Source: a virus. Taken from it: 63,906 nt of DNA. Position 1 is the first letter of the stretch. Each line of letters starts with the position of its first letter. Location of the stretch: positions 1 to 63,906 of the IMG/VR virus record IMGVR_UViG_3300037325_000356. The stretch is one strand, 5' to 3'. The notes beneath the pieces were generated by a model. The model had not been told where the DNA came from. It saw only the letters and a program-made list of their open reading frames with translations, and made no database searches. Position numbers and translations under genes: made by a program. Shown here piece after piece: positions 1-7,987 of the stretch.

Positions 1-85
1 TTCTAGTTGTAGAGTTTGTCGTTTCTACCTTCTTACTATTAGTAAGAGATCTAAACGACAGACACAGCAACTAGAACTCGCTTCT
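1..85 (+). repeat. Nested-palindrome element, copy 1 (cut by window end)
   Basis: Right two thirds of the dispersed element described at 60551. Its first bases do not continue the normal left arm but read like the reverse complement of the right arm, suggesting an assembly junction through the hairpin. Bases 9-129 are identical to the last 121 bases of the window. Confidence 0.85.
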
Positions 86-128
86 AGTCAGTATTTTACC
101 TGACTCTAGTATTGGGGACTTTGGGCAA

Positions 129-154
129 GAAAAAACCCGCGCGGGGCGGGTTTA
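129..154 (-). terminator. Terminator of the BRO-like gene at 172-840
   Basis: On the minus strand an AACCCGC/GCGGGTT stem with a CCCGC-type loop is followed by TTTTTTCTT. It lies 18 bases beyond the stop codon of the minus gene. Confidence 0.85.
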
Positions 155-171
155 TTACGGGCGATCGACCG

Positions 172-840
172 TTAAATCTTGAAATCTATAACTTCATAGA
201 AAAATGATTCTATGCAATTCGCTACGGCATCACAAGGTTTCTCACCACGGCTGATCCGCACAGCCGCCGATTCCTGTACCGCACTGATCCGCCGTAAAGC
301 TTTACGCCCAAAACTGTCGCGGGTTAAAGCTACTGGGTTCCCTAGCTCTTCCTTTATCTGCTTTGCTGTCTTTCCAAACAATCCCCTGTTGATAGCGTCA
401 ATAGGTGTCGAATAGTGGAAAAACGAGATCTCCTTACCCGCAGCCTCGCGACTTTGTTTGATAGCTGATGTGAACTCCCAAAACAGCTCCTTAACCGCAA
501 GGCGATCCACTATCCAAGCTTGACGCTCTTCTAGTCCTAACTCGATCCCTAATTGTTCAAAGGCGATTGACCGGATTGAATCCCCAAAACCCGCAGCTAA
601 TATTTTGGCAACTTCTATATTTTGGTTAACCGATGATTCCCATGTGGCGATCGCTAGAAAATCTTCCAGTGAAATTAAAGCAACTTTGGGAGTGCCATCA
701 GTTTTTTTATTGACAATGATTCCGGTAAATTTGCCGATAACTAAATCCTTGCCCAGAAAGGCTTTGAGCGATTTAGAGGCGATTTTTTTCCGATAACTGT
801 CTGCCCTGTAATTGAGAATGACTTCTGGGGACTCATGCAC
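172..840 (-). CDS. BRO/KilA-type antirepressor-like protein (C-terminal family A)
   Basis: A 222-residue protein. Its C-terminal third contains NRGLFGKTA, shared (as NRSLFGKTA) with the proteins at 6008 and 62555, and a final region ending in a conserved helix, so it belongs to the same family; the N-terminal half differs from theirs. In phages such modular proteins act as DNA-binding antirepressors or regulators. The ATG is the one embedded at the foot of the GGTGC hairpin (834-870) that precedes several of these genes. Terminators lie just downstream and upstream, so it is monocistronic. The specific role is inferred only from family resemblance. Confidence 0.65.
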   Translation of the reverse strand: MHESPEVILNYRADSYRKKIASKSLKAFLGKDLVIGKFTGIIVNKKTDGTPKVALISLEDFLAIATWESSVNQNIEVAKILAAGFGDSIRSIAFEQLGIELGLEERQAWIVDRLAVKELFWEFTSAIKQSREAAGKEISFFHYSTPIDAINRGLFGKTAKQIKEELGNPVALTRDSFGRKALRRISAVQESAAVRISRGEKPCDAVANCIESFFYEVIDFKI

Positions 841-870
841 CGGAAGTTTACGCTTTGCGGTGCTTTCTAT
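834..870 (-). promoter_or_regulatory. 5' leader hairpin GCACCG...CGGTGC of a BRO-like gene
   Basis: On the minus strand GCACCGCAAAG...CTTCCGGTGC forms a stem directly in front of, or including, the start codon. It is one of four related leader hairpins (also 1654, 6751 and 63333), with several base changes relative to the other three. Confidence 0.6.
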
Positions 871-874
871 CTAA

Positions 875-898
875 GAAAAAACCCGCGCGGGGCGGGTT
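875..898 (-). terminator. Terminator of the gene at 908-1630
   Basis: Same AACCCGC/GCGGGTT hairpin plus T-run as at 129, ten bases downstream of the minus gene. Confidence 0.85.
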
Positions 899-907
899 AG
901 GTGCTGT

Positions 908-1630
908 CTATTTGGTGGATGTTGAGTCTATAAGGGCGATCGTCTCATCGTGATTTTTCCCTGACGATCGCAGCATATGATAGCTGTAATAAGTGCGATT
1001 CAATTGCTCCATTAGTGCATAGTCATCTGGGTTGTAATCGTCAATATGTTTTAAAGACAATCCTGCCGCTGTCTTCAATTTGTTAACCTCAGCCCCGTAG
1101 TTGACGGTAATCGAGAGTTTGTCGCCGTCTTCTTTTAGCCAGTCGGTGAACATATCACGAAACTGTTGCCGATGAGTTTGACGCGCGACAATCACACGCT
1201 GGCGGTCTTCTTTCTCACGTTTGATGTTGAAAGCATCCGCCCAAAGCTGATCTATTGCGACACCAATTAGGTCGTCACAGGTATCTGTTGCCGATTCATA
1301 CCCGGCTTTGTCCAACACTCTCAATATGCGCTGGAAGTCGATCAAGTTTACTGCTAAAGTTTTGTTTTTGTTAAATTCGGTCTTACAATCAAAAAAGACT
1401 ACTTGGGGGGTCTTGGAACCCTTAGCTAGTAATCGTTTCAAGGTTTGAGCCGTGTAATTTTGTGTGTCTTGATTCAACCAGTTGATGCCTATTTGGGGAA
1501 CGCCGATCGCGAAACTCCCATCATCTTCTAGCATCAAACCTTCAAACCCTAAATTCCCGATACTGACTGTGGCGATCGTAGCTTTGCGTGTTATAGCCTT
1601 GCCGTTAAAATCGTGTGGTATGATAGCCAT
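908..1630 (-). CDS. BRO-N-like antirepressor-family protein
   Basis: A 240-residue protein. Residues 10-70 (RKATIATVSIG..., EGLMLEDDGSFAIG) match the N-terminal unit of the protein at 6008 (RKATIAIVKMG..., EGLRFEDNGEYAVA), the BRO-N-like DNA-binding module. The central part carries DQLWADAFN followed by R/Q-rich helices, comparable to QLFSDAFG in 6008, while the C-terminal part is different. It is preceded by the conserved promoter/hairpin leader and followed by a terminator, so it is a single-gene transcription unit. A regulatory role is inferred from the family. Confidence 0.65.
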   Translation of the reverse strand: MAIIPHDFNGKAITRKATIATVSIGNLGFEGLMLEDDGSFAIGVPQIGINWLNQDTQNYTAQTLKRLLAKGSKTPQVVFFDCKTEFNKNKTLAVNLIDFQRILRVLDKAGYESATDTCDDLIGVAIDQLWADAFNIKREKEDRQRVIVARQTHRQQFRDMFTDWLKEDGDKLSITVNYGAEVNKLKTAAGLSLKHIDDYNPDDYALMEQLNRTYYSYHMLRSSGKNHDETIALIDSTSTK

Positions 1631-1653
1631 AGTTGCCTTGTTTGATAAGGGGA

Positions 1654-1735
1654 CTCAATGCACCGGAAATTCAAGTTTCGCGGTGCTTTTTCTATTGTAG
1701 CATAATGGCAAAGGTTTGCACTAAAATGCGGTGAC
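1654..1735 (-). promoter_or_regulatory. Conserved promoter plus leader hairpin of BRO-like genes
   Basis: On the minus strand a segment with TTTGCCATTATGCTACAAT (candidate -10 TACAAT) is followed by the GCACCG...CGGTGC hairpin and then the gene at 1630. Practically the same ~80 bases occur at 6751-6832 and 63333-63405. Confidence 0.6.
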
Positions 1736-1740
1736 GATCG

Positions 1741-1885
1741 CGCCCTGAGACTCCATTTTGTAGGAGCCTTGCACGGTTGTGAAACCCGCTCCCAGTATAT
1801 CTTCTAAGCCTTTTGGGAGCCTTTTCGACCGGGTGGTAGATTCGTTCAATCCGATGCTTTCTGCAAGCCCTGCACCTGAGAGAGA
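1741..1885 (-). pseudogene. Remnant of a BRO-like gene (N-terminal part)
   Basis: The DNA matches the middle of the gene at 62555 (around 63060-63215), including the codons for the GFTTLQG and LSGAGLAES regions, but is shortened, diverged and has no start codon. It lies directly upstream of the promoter of the 908-1630 gene, marking a former recombination junction. Confidence 0.65.
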
Positions 1886-1889
1886 ATTG

Positions 1890-2375
1890 TTAAGGACTTG
1901 TTAAGTTTGTGACAAAAAAGCTAGGGGCGGGCGGCGTAATAGGTGACATCAGAATCGTATCAATACCCGGTAAAGTGTCATCGTCTGGGAAGTCGAAAGC
2001 ATAGGGAGAAATAGAGGCTTTATATTCAATTTTTGCCAGCCATCGAGTATCCTGTACCATTAACTGCCATTCCATATTTGTTAATACGCCCGCGGCATAA
2101 TCAGGTAGGAATAAATGCAACAATCCCCACACACGCTCGACAACAGGGAAACAAGCCGTAGCAGTCTTAACCCTACTCGGTAATAGTACGTTTACTTCTA
2201 TTGAGACTGAGTTAATATTGCCGCCATTTATGAACACTACGACATCACCCGCAGTCTCTTGTTTCATTCTTTCTGTGTCATCGGGTAAACCTCGCACCAA
2301 CACGCCGCCCGGTTGAAGCAACTCTCGCACTGGTTGCAGTTTGTTTAAAATACTCAACTCTATTTCTTTCAGCAT
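1890..2375 (-). CDS. Gp37-like (Mu-type) tail protein, tentative
   Basis: A 161-residue protein starting with MLKEIELSIL; a longer frame reaches a TTG at 2423 but the ATG at 2375 is preferred. N-terminal amphipathic helix, then a region with GDVVVFINGG and a conserved-looking WQLMVQDTRW strand, in the size range of Mu-like Gp37/DUF1834 proteins that act in tail assembly. This is inference from fold-like pattern and from the presence of other P2/Mu-type tail genes. It stands apart from them between a BRO remnant and a repeat-filled gap. No terminator hairpin with T-run was seen. Confidence 0.4.
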   Translation of the reverse strand: MLKEIELSILNKLQPVRELLQPGGVLVRGLPDDTERMKQETAGDVVVFINGGNINSVSIEVNVLLPSRVKTATACFPVVERVWGLLHLFLPDYAAGVLTNMEWQLMVQDTRWLAKIEYKASISPYAFDFPDDDTLPGIDTILMSPITPPAPSFFVTNLTSP

Positions 2376-2547
2376 ATTTTTAAAAGATTGTCTGACTTGA
2401 TTGTAGTGGCTAGCCTGTCTCAAAGCAGCATTATTTGAGGTATTAAAGCCCTGCTATACTCTGTTCTTTGGGTTTTCCCGTACAGCACCTTCAGACGGCT
2501 TTAAAACCCCATAGAGTTCCTTCCGATCGCCGGGCACGTCATTCTTC

Positions 2548-2656
2548 AGAAGCGAGGTTAGAAGTCCTTCACACTTACTGTAGAGTCTGTCGTTTGAATA
2601 GTCTTACTATTAGTAAGAGATCCAAACGACAGACACATCAGGTAGGACTCGCTTCT
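2548..2656 (+). repeat. Nested-palindrome element, copy 2
   Basis: Full element; inner loop variant with GAATAGTCTTACT. Followed by the 9-bp stem CCTGACTCA-ATACA-TGAGTCAGG and TTTTGG (2681-2707). Confidence 0.9.
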
Positions 2657-2756
2657 ATTCTACCTTTTACCTGACTCAATACATGAGTCAGGTTTTGGTA
2701 AAATTGAAGGGAAAAAGTGCCACCCGCCCGGTAGGTTCCAGCCGCCCGATCGGGAG

Positions 2757-3085
2757 CATCGAGCGTTCAGACAACCGTTCAGCCGTGTTCAGCCGTGAAC
2801 GCATCTGAACGGTTACAGGGAGGGGCGTTCAGGCGTTCAGACGAGCGTTCAGAAAATTTAATGAGAGGCTTTTAGAGGCGTTCAGACACTCTGAACGACT
2901 GAATAATCGAACACCGTGCGATCGGTTCTAACTGGCACAGTGCGCGACGTTCAGACGTTCAGACAAGAGTTCAGCCGTGTTCAGCCGTGAACGCATCTAA
3001 ACGGTACAGTGCGCGAGGTTCAGGCGTTCAGACAAGCGTTCAGACTAGCGTTCAATACTCTGAACGCCTGAATAATCGAATTCAA
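2757..3085 (+). repeat. GTTCAGA/TCTGAAC repeat array A
   Basis: Non-coding block of more than ten GTTCAG-type octamers in direct and inverted order, including the dyad GTTCAGACACTCTGAAC at 2880-2896 and recurring strings such as ACAGTGCGCGA and GAACGCCTGAATAATCGAA. Related arrays lie at 14918 (inverted), 20566 and 37286. Confidence 0.85.
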
Positions 3086-3136
3086 CCCACCCGATCGGTT
3101 CGATACGCACACCCTTTGTGTCAATGGTTTGTATTC

Positions 3137-3244
3137 AGAAGCGAGGTTAGAAGTCCTCACCGTTACTGTAGAGTCTGTATTTTAATTTGTCTTACTATTA
3201 GTAAGAGATCCAAACGACAAGCACAGCAGGTAGAACTCGCTTCT
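3137..3244 (+). repeat. Nested-palindrome element, copy 3
   Basis: Full element, followed by the CCTGACTCA...TGAGTCAGG hairpin with TTTT (3257-3284). It is the last repeat before the + strand gene at 3360. Confidence 0.9.
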
Positions 3245-3359
3245 AGTCTCCCTTTTACCTGACTCAATACATGAGTCAGGTTTTGGTAAAATCGAAGGGA
3301 AAAAGTGCCACCCGCCCGGTAAGTTAATCTTTGAGAATACCGTTTAAACCAGGAAATAA

Positions 3360-3758
3360 ATGTTTGAGAATGCAGAGACAGCATTAGCCACGGCTAAACG
3401 CTGGGGAAATATTACAGATCCGGCGTTCGATCCTGACTTAATATTGCTCCTAGCCGCATCAAAAGCTATCGAAAGTTTCCGCCCTTTTGCGGTGGCGGCG
3501 TTCTGGATTGCAACAGGTGCTACCACTACCAGAGGTTTACTTTATGAGGCGACAGGTGAAGCTAAATTTTTAAAACCGGAAGAGTTAGATCAACTAATTC
3601 TGCGGCTGTTAGCGCTCCAAGAGGGATTTGATTCTAACTTAACAGGCATTCCCGGTGGGTGGGATCTAACAGGATTGAAAGCGACATTGTGCAAAGGCTG
3701 CACGTCTGAAGAATCGATCAATCCTATCCCTTTTAGTTATGGGTTGCTGACTATTTAA
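3360..3758 (+). CDS. Hypothetical protein, possible virion component
   Basis: A 132-residue protein not recognised. AGGAAATAA before the ATG is a good ribosome binding site. The N-terminal 90 residues look helical and hydrophobic (AAFWIATGATTTRGLLYEA), followed by a region with a CxxC (CKGC) near residue 115. It is convergent with the acidic protein at 3814 and shares a bidirectional terminator with it. Its placement beside a Gp37-like and a baseplate gene makes a structural role possible but unproven. Confidence 0.55.
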   Translation: MFENAETALATAKRWGNITDPAFDPDLILLLAASKAIESFRPFAVAAFWIATGATTTRGLLYEATGEAKFLKPEELDQLILRLLALQEGFDSNLTGIPGGWDLTGLKATLCKGCTSEESINPIPFSYGLLTI

Positions 3759-3768
3759 TTCCACACAA

Positions 3769-3794
3769 AACCCGCTAATTTTTATTAGCGGGTT
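3769..3794. terminator. Bidirectional terminator between convergent genes
   Basis: Perfect stem AACCCGCTAAT/ATTAGCGGGTT with a 4-base loop. The minus-strand side is followed by TTTTGTG. Confidence 0.85.
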
Positions 3795-3813
3795 CTGTGT
3801 TTCAGATCTTCGA

Positions 3814-4176
3814 TCAATACCCTACAAAATAGGCATCATCTTCTGGATCTATGTCGTCATCATCATCATCAAATAGATCGTCATCATCACCAAATAGATC
3901 GTCATCATCACCAAATAGATCGTCAGTTTCTGCTAAAAGATCGTCATCATCACCAAGTAAGTCGTCATCATCTTCAAGTAATTCGTCATCATCTTCAAGT
4001 AATTCGTCATCATCTTCAAGTAAGTCGTCATCGGACTCGGACTCGTCACCAAAAAGATCGTCGTCATTGTCATTAAATAAAGATTGCAATTCTTCTTGTT
4101 CTTGCACTTCATCCAGAACCCATAAAGCATAACTGTTTTTATCCGCAGTTTTTTCGATCTTGCTATTTTTAGGCAT
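3814..4176 (-). CDS. Extremely acidic Asp-repeat protein
   Basis: A 120-residue protein. Residues 1-35 are ordinary (MPKNSKIEKTADKNSY...), then about eleven tandem units of the type DDLL-E/G-DDD and DDLFGDDD run to the end, which closes with DDAYFVGY. The DNA repeats as GTCATCATC-rich units. Such polyacidic tails occur in DNA mimics and in chaperone-like or Ca-binding proteins; the function here is unknown. A strong CT-rich stretch (GAGAGAGAGA leader on the coding strand) precedes the ATG. The + frame through this region is only the Ser-rich shadow. Confidence 0.75.
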   Translation of the reverse strand: MPKNSKIEKTADKNSYALWVLDEVQEQEELQSLFNDNDDDLFGDESESDDDLLEDDDELLEDDDELLEDDDDLLGDDDDLLAETDDLFGDDDDLFGDDDDLFDDDDDDIDPEDDAYFVGY

Positions 4177-4222
4177 TGTCTTTCTCTCTCTCTCTCTGTT
4201 TTTTTACCGGTACTTGATTGTC

Positions 4223-4555
4223 TCAGCTATTAATCAGCAGCGATCTAATTTGCTGACAAACCCAGATATAAACTTCCACATTGCACCACATCGCAAAGTC
4301 GATCGCTACATCTTTATTTCCCCAAATCCCCCGCTCTTCTGGGGTTCCATGCCGTACCACTTCCATTACAGGATCACCCGTCACAGTTGAAAGCACAAAT
4401 AGGGAATCGCACTTGTCTTTGAGTCTTGGATAACTGTCTGCTTTTTTACCTACCGCTTCTGCTAAATCCGACAAGCTCACCCACAAATCACCATCTCGGT
4501 TATCAAATCGAATCGCATTCGTACCATTAAGTTTTAAAAACGTTAAATCAGACAT
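4223..4555 (-). CDS. Short KilA-N domain protein
   Basis: A 110-residue protein consisting only of a KilA-N-like module: residues 18-40 (RDGDLWVSLSDLAEAVGKK), an Asp/Arg-rich middle, and the conserved tail VAIDFAMWCNVEVYIWVCQQIRSL. It aligns with residues 1-105 of the 259-residue protein at 21504, whose C-terminal half is lacking here. KilA-N domains bind DNA in phage and large-virus regulators. It has its own TTGACA promoter (4589-4618) and a GAGAGAG leader. Confidence 0.8.
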   Translation of the reverse strand: MSDLTFLKLNGTNAIRFDNRDGDLWVSLSDLAEAVGKKADSYPRLKDKCDSLFVLSTVTGDPVMEVVRHGTPEERGIWGNKDVAIDFAMWCNVEVYIWVCQQIRSLLINS

Positions 4556-4588
4556 TTTTTGCTCTCTCTCTTGTTTTCCTGTTTCTTT

Positions 4589-4618
4589 AAGCTATCACAC
4601 CGCAATAGTTGATGTCAA
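4589..4618 (-). promoter_or_regulatory. Class I promoter of the KilA-N gene
   Basis: TTGACA, 18-base spacer ending in GTGTGA, then TAGCTT, on the minus strand, about 35 bases before the start codon. Confidence 0.8.
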
Positions 4619-4680
4619 TGGTTTGTGCAAGTTAATTTTAAGAAACCCTACACGGCTGGCAATGTATAGGTTTCAGAAAT

Positions 4681-5502
4681 CTAACCAACTACAGAAGACA
4701 ACAGGATAATGTCATCAGGTAGGACTTGCGGTGCTGTTGCCCAATCGGTTGAGGCAATAATGAGATTAGAAGCGGGTAATGTCAGATTAGCTTCATAGAC
4801 ACCGCTAACAGCTTGCAAGGCTCCTATTATCTGCTTAACGACAACATCTTTTCCCATACTTGCTCCGACGCTCTGAATGTACGTGTTAAGTGCCGCAGCG
4901 CACCGTTCTTTGATCGTGTTTATATCAGCCGTTGAATAAGTAGTAATTGTTGCGGCTATCTGAAAATTGATAATTGTGGGAGCTTCTACAGTAAAAACTA
5001 CCAATGTTGGCTTCACTTTGGGATCTGTCAATGCTGCTAGAACTGTTGCTATCAAACCAGCGGACGGTAAACCAGTCTTAGTTATAAATTTCACCGAGAC
5101 GGACGGTGCTACTGTCAAAATAACAGCAACATCGGTAATACTTGGATCAACTCGTTTTACTATTGTTTCAATTTGCTCTTTAGTGCCCGCTGTTGTAAAG
5201 GCTGATGGAGCACTCATTACTCGCAGTCTATAATCATCGTCTGTCTCATTTAACCGTCGGGAAAGACCAAATAACACGCCGATTTCGTCTAGTCTTTCCC
5301 CTAGCGCAAAGTTGATCAATCCGCCTTCAGCCGATCGCTGGATTGATCCGTTTTGCAATCCTGACAGAAATGCTATAACCTCTAACATTATATTTTCTGG
5401 GGTTCCCACAGCGGCGGGTTCATTCCCCAAGTCTTCCCACTTCTGGAATGCTGCTGTCCGTAGTGATGCTGCCGTCTGTCCTGTTAAATTTGGTGCTACC
5501 AT
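4681..5502 (-). CDS. Baseplate assembly protein J-like
   Basis: A 273-residue protein, start MVAPNLTGQT chosen because AGAAGAGAA lies just upstream (an in-frame extension to 5586 lacks a site). Residues 50-90 (FLSGLQNG..., RLDEIGVLFGLSR, DDDYRLRVMSAP) carry the pattern of P2 gpJ/Mu gp47 baseplate proteins, followed by the LPSAGLIATVLAAL...DPKVKPTLV region typical of the family. In P2-like tails gpJ forms the baseplate edge. Other baseplate genes (gp25, gpI) are 8 and 28 kb away, unusually far. The family call is confident, its exact partner set is inferred. Confidence 0.8.
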   Translation of the reverse strand: MVAPNLTGQTAASLRTAAFQKWEDLGNEPAAVGTPENIMLEVIAFLSGLQNGSIQRSAEGGLINFALGERLDEIGVLFGLSRRLNETDDDYRLRVMSAPSAFTTAGTKEQIETIVKRVDPSITDVAVILTVAPSVSVKFITKTGLPSAGLIATVLAALTDPKVKPTLVVFTVEAPTIINFQIAATITTYSTADINTIKERCAAALNTYIQSVGASMGKDVVVKQIIGALQAVSGVYEANLTLPASNLIIASTDWATAPQVLPDDIILLSSVVG

Positions 5503-5661
5503 CTGTTCTCTTCTGACTTTGTTGCCTCTTATCATAGCCTTAAGGCCACATCGCAACCTCAAAACGTAGGTTTTCCCCGACAGCACCTTCAGACGGCTTT
5601 AACCGGGAAAATGAGTCTTAATCTCTCACCGATCGCCCCGCCCGGTGCACCGTCAATTTTT

Positions 5662-5770
5662 AGAAGCGAGTTCACAATTCCTTCACCTTTACTGTAGAGT
5701 CTGTCGTTTAAGTTGTCTTACTATTAGTAAGAGATCCAAACGACAAGCCCATCAGGTAGCACTCGCCTCT
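5662..5770 (+). repeat. Nested-palindrome element, copy 4
   Basis: Loop variant AAGTTGTCTTACT; outer right arm ends CGCCTCT. Followed by the CCTGACTCA...TGAGTCAGG hairpin (5779-5806). Confidence 0.9.
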
Positions 5771-5827
5771 AGTCTCCCTTTTACCTGACTCAATACATGA
5801 GTCAGGTTTTGGTAAAATCGAAGGCGT

Positions 5828-5951
5828 GATCGCTCTGAGACTGACGGCAAGAGAGAAAAGTTGGTAGACCTTGACAAGCTTTTTCCACGATCCATTTATG
5901 TGCATAGCGTGATTGTAATGAAGAAGCTAGCCCGATCGCCCGTTGGGAGCC
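5828..5951 (+). repeat. 124-bp duplicated non-coding segment, copy 1
   Basis: Practically identical to 21083-21206 (about one base different), beginning GATCGCTCTGAGACT and ending GCCCGTTGGGAGCC. Both copies directly follow a nested-palindrome element. No gene is visible in it. Confidence 0.9.
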
Positions 5952-5953
5952 CA

Positions 5954-5979
5954 AAAAAGAAACCCGCGCGGGGCGGGTT
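5954..5979 (-). terminator. Terminator of the gene at 6008-6724
   Basis: GAACCCGCCCCGCGCGGGTTTC on the minus strand, the AACCCGC/GCGGGTT hairpin used throughout, 28 bases past the stop. Confidence 0.8.
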
Positions 5980-6007
5980 CATTGCGGGCGATCGGGGCGG
6001 GTAGAAA

Positions 6008-6724
6008 TTAAGAGTAAAAGTCGATCGCGTCAGTGACTGCTAACAGCGGTTCCAGCCCTCTGTCTATCAACCTCACGGCGTGACCTTCAATTCTGTCTAT
6101 CAACACCAAAGATGCGGCACTATGGGTACTTCTCAGTTCATTTCTGTCGCACGATCGCTCTGCACAAAGTTTGGCTGCTGTTTTCCCGAATAGCGATCGG
6201 TTGATTTTGTCTGAGCAATTCGAGTACACGAACTTTCGGTAATTCTCCGAGACTTCATTTTGCTTGCCCAAATATTCCTTTATTGCGTCGGTCAAAGTGC
6301 GACGGGTAATTTTCCCGGCTAGTCGGGCGGTTAGATATTCTTGCCGATTGTGCTTGTCAAATTCAATCCCAAATGCGTCTGAGAATAACTGGGTGAGTGC
6401 TAGTCCGACTAATGCAAGGTTTAACTCAAGAGCTTTTTTGTTTCCCCTTGAGGACAAAACTACAATGACTTTCTCAAACTCCAAAAGTGTAACACAGTTG
6501 ACAGCCTTTGGGTTCAATGTAGTACGCGCTTTGGATAACTGGAAATCCTCACCCAGTATAGCTTTGATGTCTCTTGATGCGTGAACTTTGGATAACTGGA
6601 ATATACTACAAATCTGTGAAACTGCTACCGCATATTCCCCATTATCCTCAAACCTGAGACCTTCTATTTCCAAAGTTCCCATTTTGACGATCGCGATCGT
6701 AGCTTTGCGTGTTAGAATACTCAT
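6008..6724 (-). CDS. BRO-like antirepressor, two-module (N module B, C module A)
   Basis: A 238-residue protein. N-terminal residues 1-100 (RKATIAIVKMG, FEDNGEYAVAVSQIC, ASRDIKAILG, NCVTLLEFEKVI) form a BRO-N-like unit resembling 908-1630. The C-terminal ~105 residues (RLAGKITRRTLTDAIKEYL, NRSLFGKTA, IDRIEGHAVRLIDRG) are almost identical, also at DNA level, to those of 62555. The gene is therefore a mosaic. It has the shared promoter/hairpin leader and its own terminator. Role as a DNA-binding regulator is inferred from the BRO/KilA family. Confidence 0.75.
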   Translation of the reverse strand: MSILTRKATIAIVKMGTLEIEGLRFEDNGEYAVAVSQICSIFQLSKVHASRDIKAILGEDFQLSKARTTLNPKAVNCVTLLEFEKVIVVLSSRGNKKALELNLALVGLALTQLFSDAFGIEFDKHNRQEYLTARLAGKITRRTLTDAIKEYLGKQNEVSENYRKFVYSNCSDKINRSLFGKTAAKLCAERSCDRNELRSTHSAASLVLIDRIEGHAVRLIDRGLEPLLAVTDAIDFYS

Positions 6725-6750
6725 TAGTTGACCTGCTTTTTAGGTTTACT

Positions 6751-6832
6751 CATGCACCGGAAATTCGAGTTTCGCGGTGCTTTTCTATTGTAGCATAATA
6801 TCAAAGGTTTGCACTAAAATGCGGTGACGCTC
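6751..6832 (-). promoter_or_regulatory. Conserved promoter plus leader hairpin of BRO-like gene
   Basis: Same ~80 bases as at 1654-1735, with TATTATGCTACAAT and the GCACCGCGAAA...TTTCCGGTGC stem just before the gene at 6724. Confidence 0.65.
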
Positions 6833-7330
6833 AAACTCCACAAGTGTAACACAGTTGACAGCCTTTGGGTGCAATGTAGTACGCGCTTTGAGGAATTGGA
6901 AACCCGCTCCTAGTATAGCCTTGAGGTCTCTTGATGCGTTCTTTATGAGGAACGAGAATATACTACAAATCTGTGAAACTGCTATCGCATAGTTCTGCCT
7001 TGTACCTTTATTGCGATCGGTTGTCACTCGACATAACTGAAAACCCGCACCCAATATACCTTTCAGCCATTTTGGTGCCCTAATTGGTATAACTGAAAAC
7101 AGCGTCGCGACTTGCTGTTGTGCCCTTCTACCGCTTCTCTGTTTGTCTTGTCTTGATTAAGCCAGAATCCTCTGCCAGTATAACTTTGATGTCTCTTTTG
7201 ACTTGATTAGTGATTAAGCCAAAAAGGCTAGCGACTTGCTGTTGTGCGATCGCATATTCCCCATTGTCATCAAATCGGAGACCTTCAAACTCAAAACTCC
7301 CGATACTGACTGTGATGCGTTTCTCGACAA
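6833..7330 (-). pseudogene. Tandem decayed BRO-N modules
   Basis: Read from 7330 downwards the minus strand encodes TVSIGSFEFEGLRFDDNG..., then IKVIL, in-frame stops, and further on YAIAVSQICSIF, ASRDLKAILGAG and NCVTLVEFE, i.e. two or three diverged copies of the N-terminal unit of 6008-6724 without starts and with frameshifts. An 89-codon open stretch (6785-7054) is only a fragment of this. Confidence 0.75.
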
Positions 7331-7375
7331 AAAAAATCCCCCCAAAGTTGGAGAGATAGCCGAATATTAAATCGA

Positions 7376-7606
7376 TTAGTCGCTTAATAGTTTGGTCGTT
7401 TGGTCGTTTGGTCGTTTGTTCACCAGTGCTAACTGTTCGCCTTTGCTTAATTCCTCAAATTGCACAACTATGGGCTTGTATGTATCCGCGCTGGTAATTT
7501 CTACTTCCCCGTCGCTAAACCAGCGATAAACCGTTTCTGTGTTGCCTAGCAGAAAGGTGGAATATCGAGATAAAAGTTTAGGAGATTCTTTCGTTTGACT
7601 TTGCAT
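7376..7606 (-). CDS. Hypothetical protein, second gene of a two-gene operon
   Basis: A 76-residue protein, start MQSQTKESPK chosen because GAGGA overlaps the end of the upstream gene, five bases before whose stop ends. Contains TVYRWFSDGEVEI in the middle and an acidic/Lys tail. Not recognised. Translational coupling to 7612-7917 suggests a joint function. The end contains GTTTGGTCGTTTGGTCG, a short slippage-prone DNA repeat. Confidence 0.55.
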   Translation of the reverse strand: MQSQTKESPKLLSRYSTFLLGNTETVYRWFSDGEVEITSADTYKPIVVQFEELSKGEQLALVNKRPNDQTTKLLSD

Positions 7607-7611
7607 TTCAA

Positions 7612-7917
7612 TCAATCCTCTAAACTTAAAAAAGTGGCTATTGATGGTTTTGGTTCCGGTTGTGAATAGGTAGACCAATTCCAACCTGGAGGCGTACCGG
7701 GATCTGGATGGTTAGGATCGTCTGAATCGGTGACATCAAAACTGATCAAAAATGTCGGATGTCCTCTCTCGTTTTCGCCTAACTCCGACAGCAACTGTCC
7801 ATCGGTGGTGAATGGCAAAATGTCCTTTTCAGCAAACCCGTAACCAGAGTTAGGCTCTGTTTGTGTTAGGATCAGTAGAACACGCCCCGTCTCGTTTTTC
7901 GTTGTGTTTGGATTCAT
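7612..7917 (-). CDS. Hypothetical protein with Pro-rich C-terminus
   Basis: A 101-residue protein starting MNPNTTKNETG (an upstream in-frame ATG at 7941 is possible). The N-terminal half has strand-like segments (VLLILTQTEP, TFLISFDVTD); the C-terminal half is Pro/Asp-rich (DDPNHPDPGTPPGW). Not recognised. It lies 70 bases downstream of the SSB-like gene and probably belongs to its operon. Confidence 0.55.
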   Translation of the reverse strand: MNPNTTKNETGRVLLILTQTEPNSGYGFAEKDILPFTTDGQLLSELGENERGHPTFLISFDVTDSDDPNHPDPGTPPGWNWSTYSQPEPKPSIATFLSLED

Positions 7918-7987
7918 TGTTTTTTCTAGTTTCAGATACATTTTACCCGTTGAAGGAAAGGGGAATAGATCCCCTTTCTACTATCGA

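Noticed and set aside
3851-4132. Ser-rich + strand frame
   Set aside because: Mirror of the Asp-repeat gene.
5708-5905. A 65-codon minus frame
   Set aside because: Lies across element copy 4 and the 124-bp duplication; no ribosome binding site.
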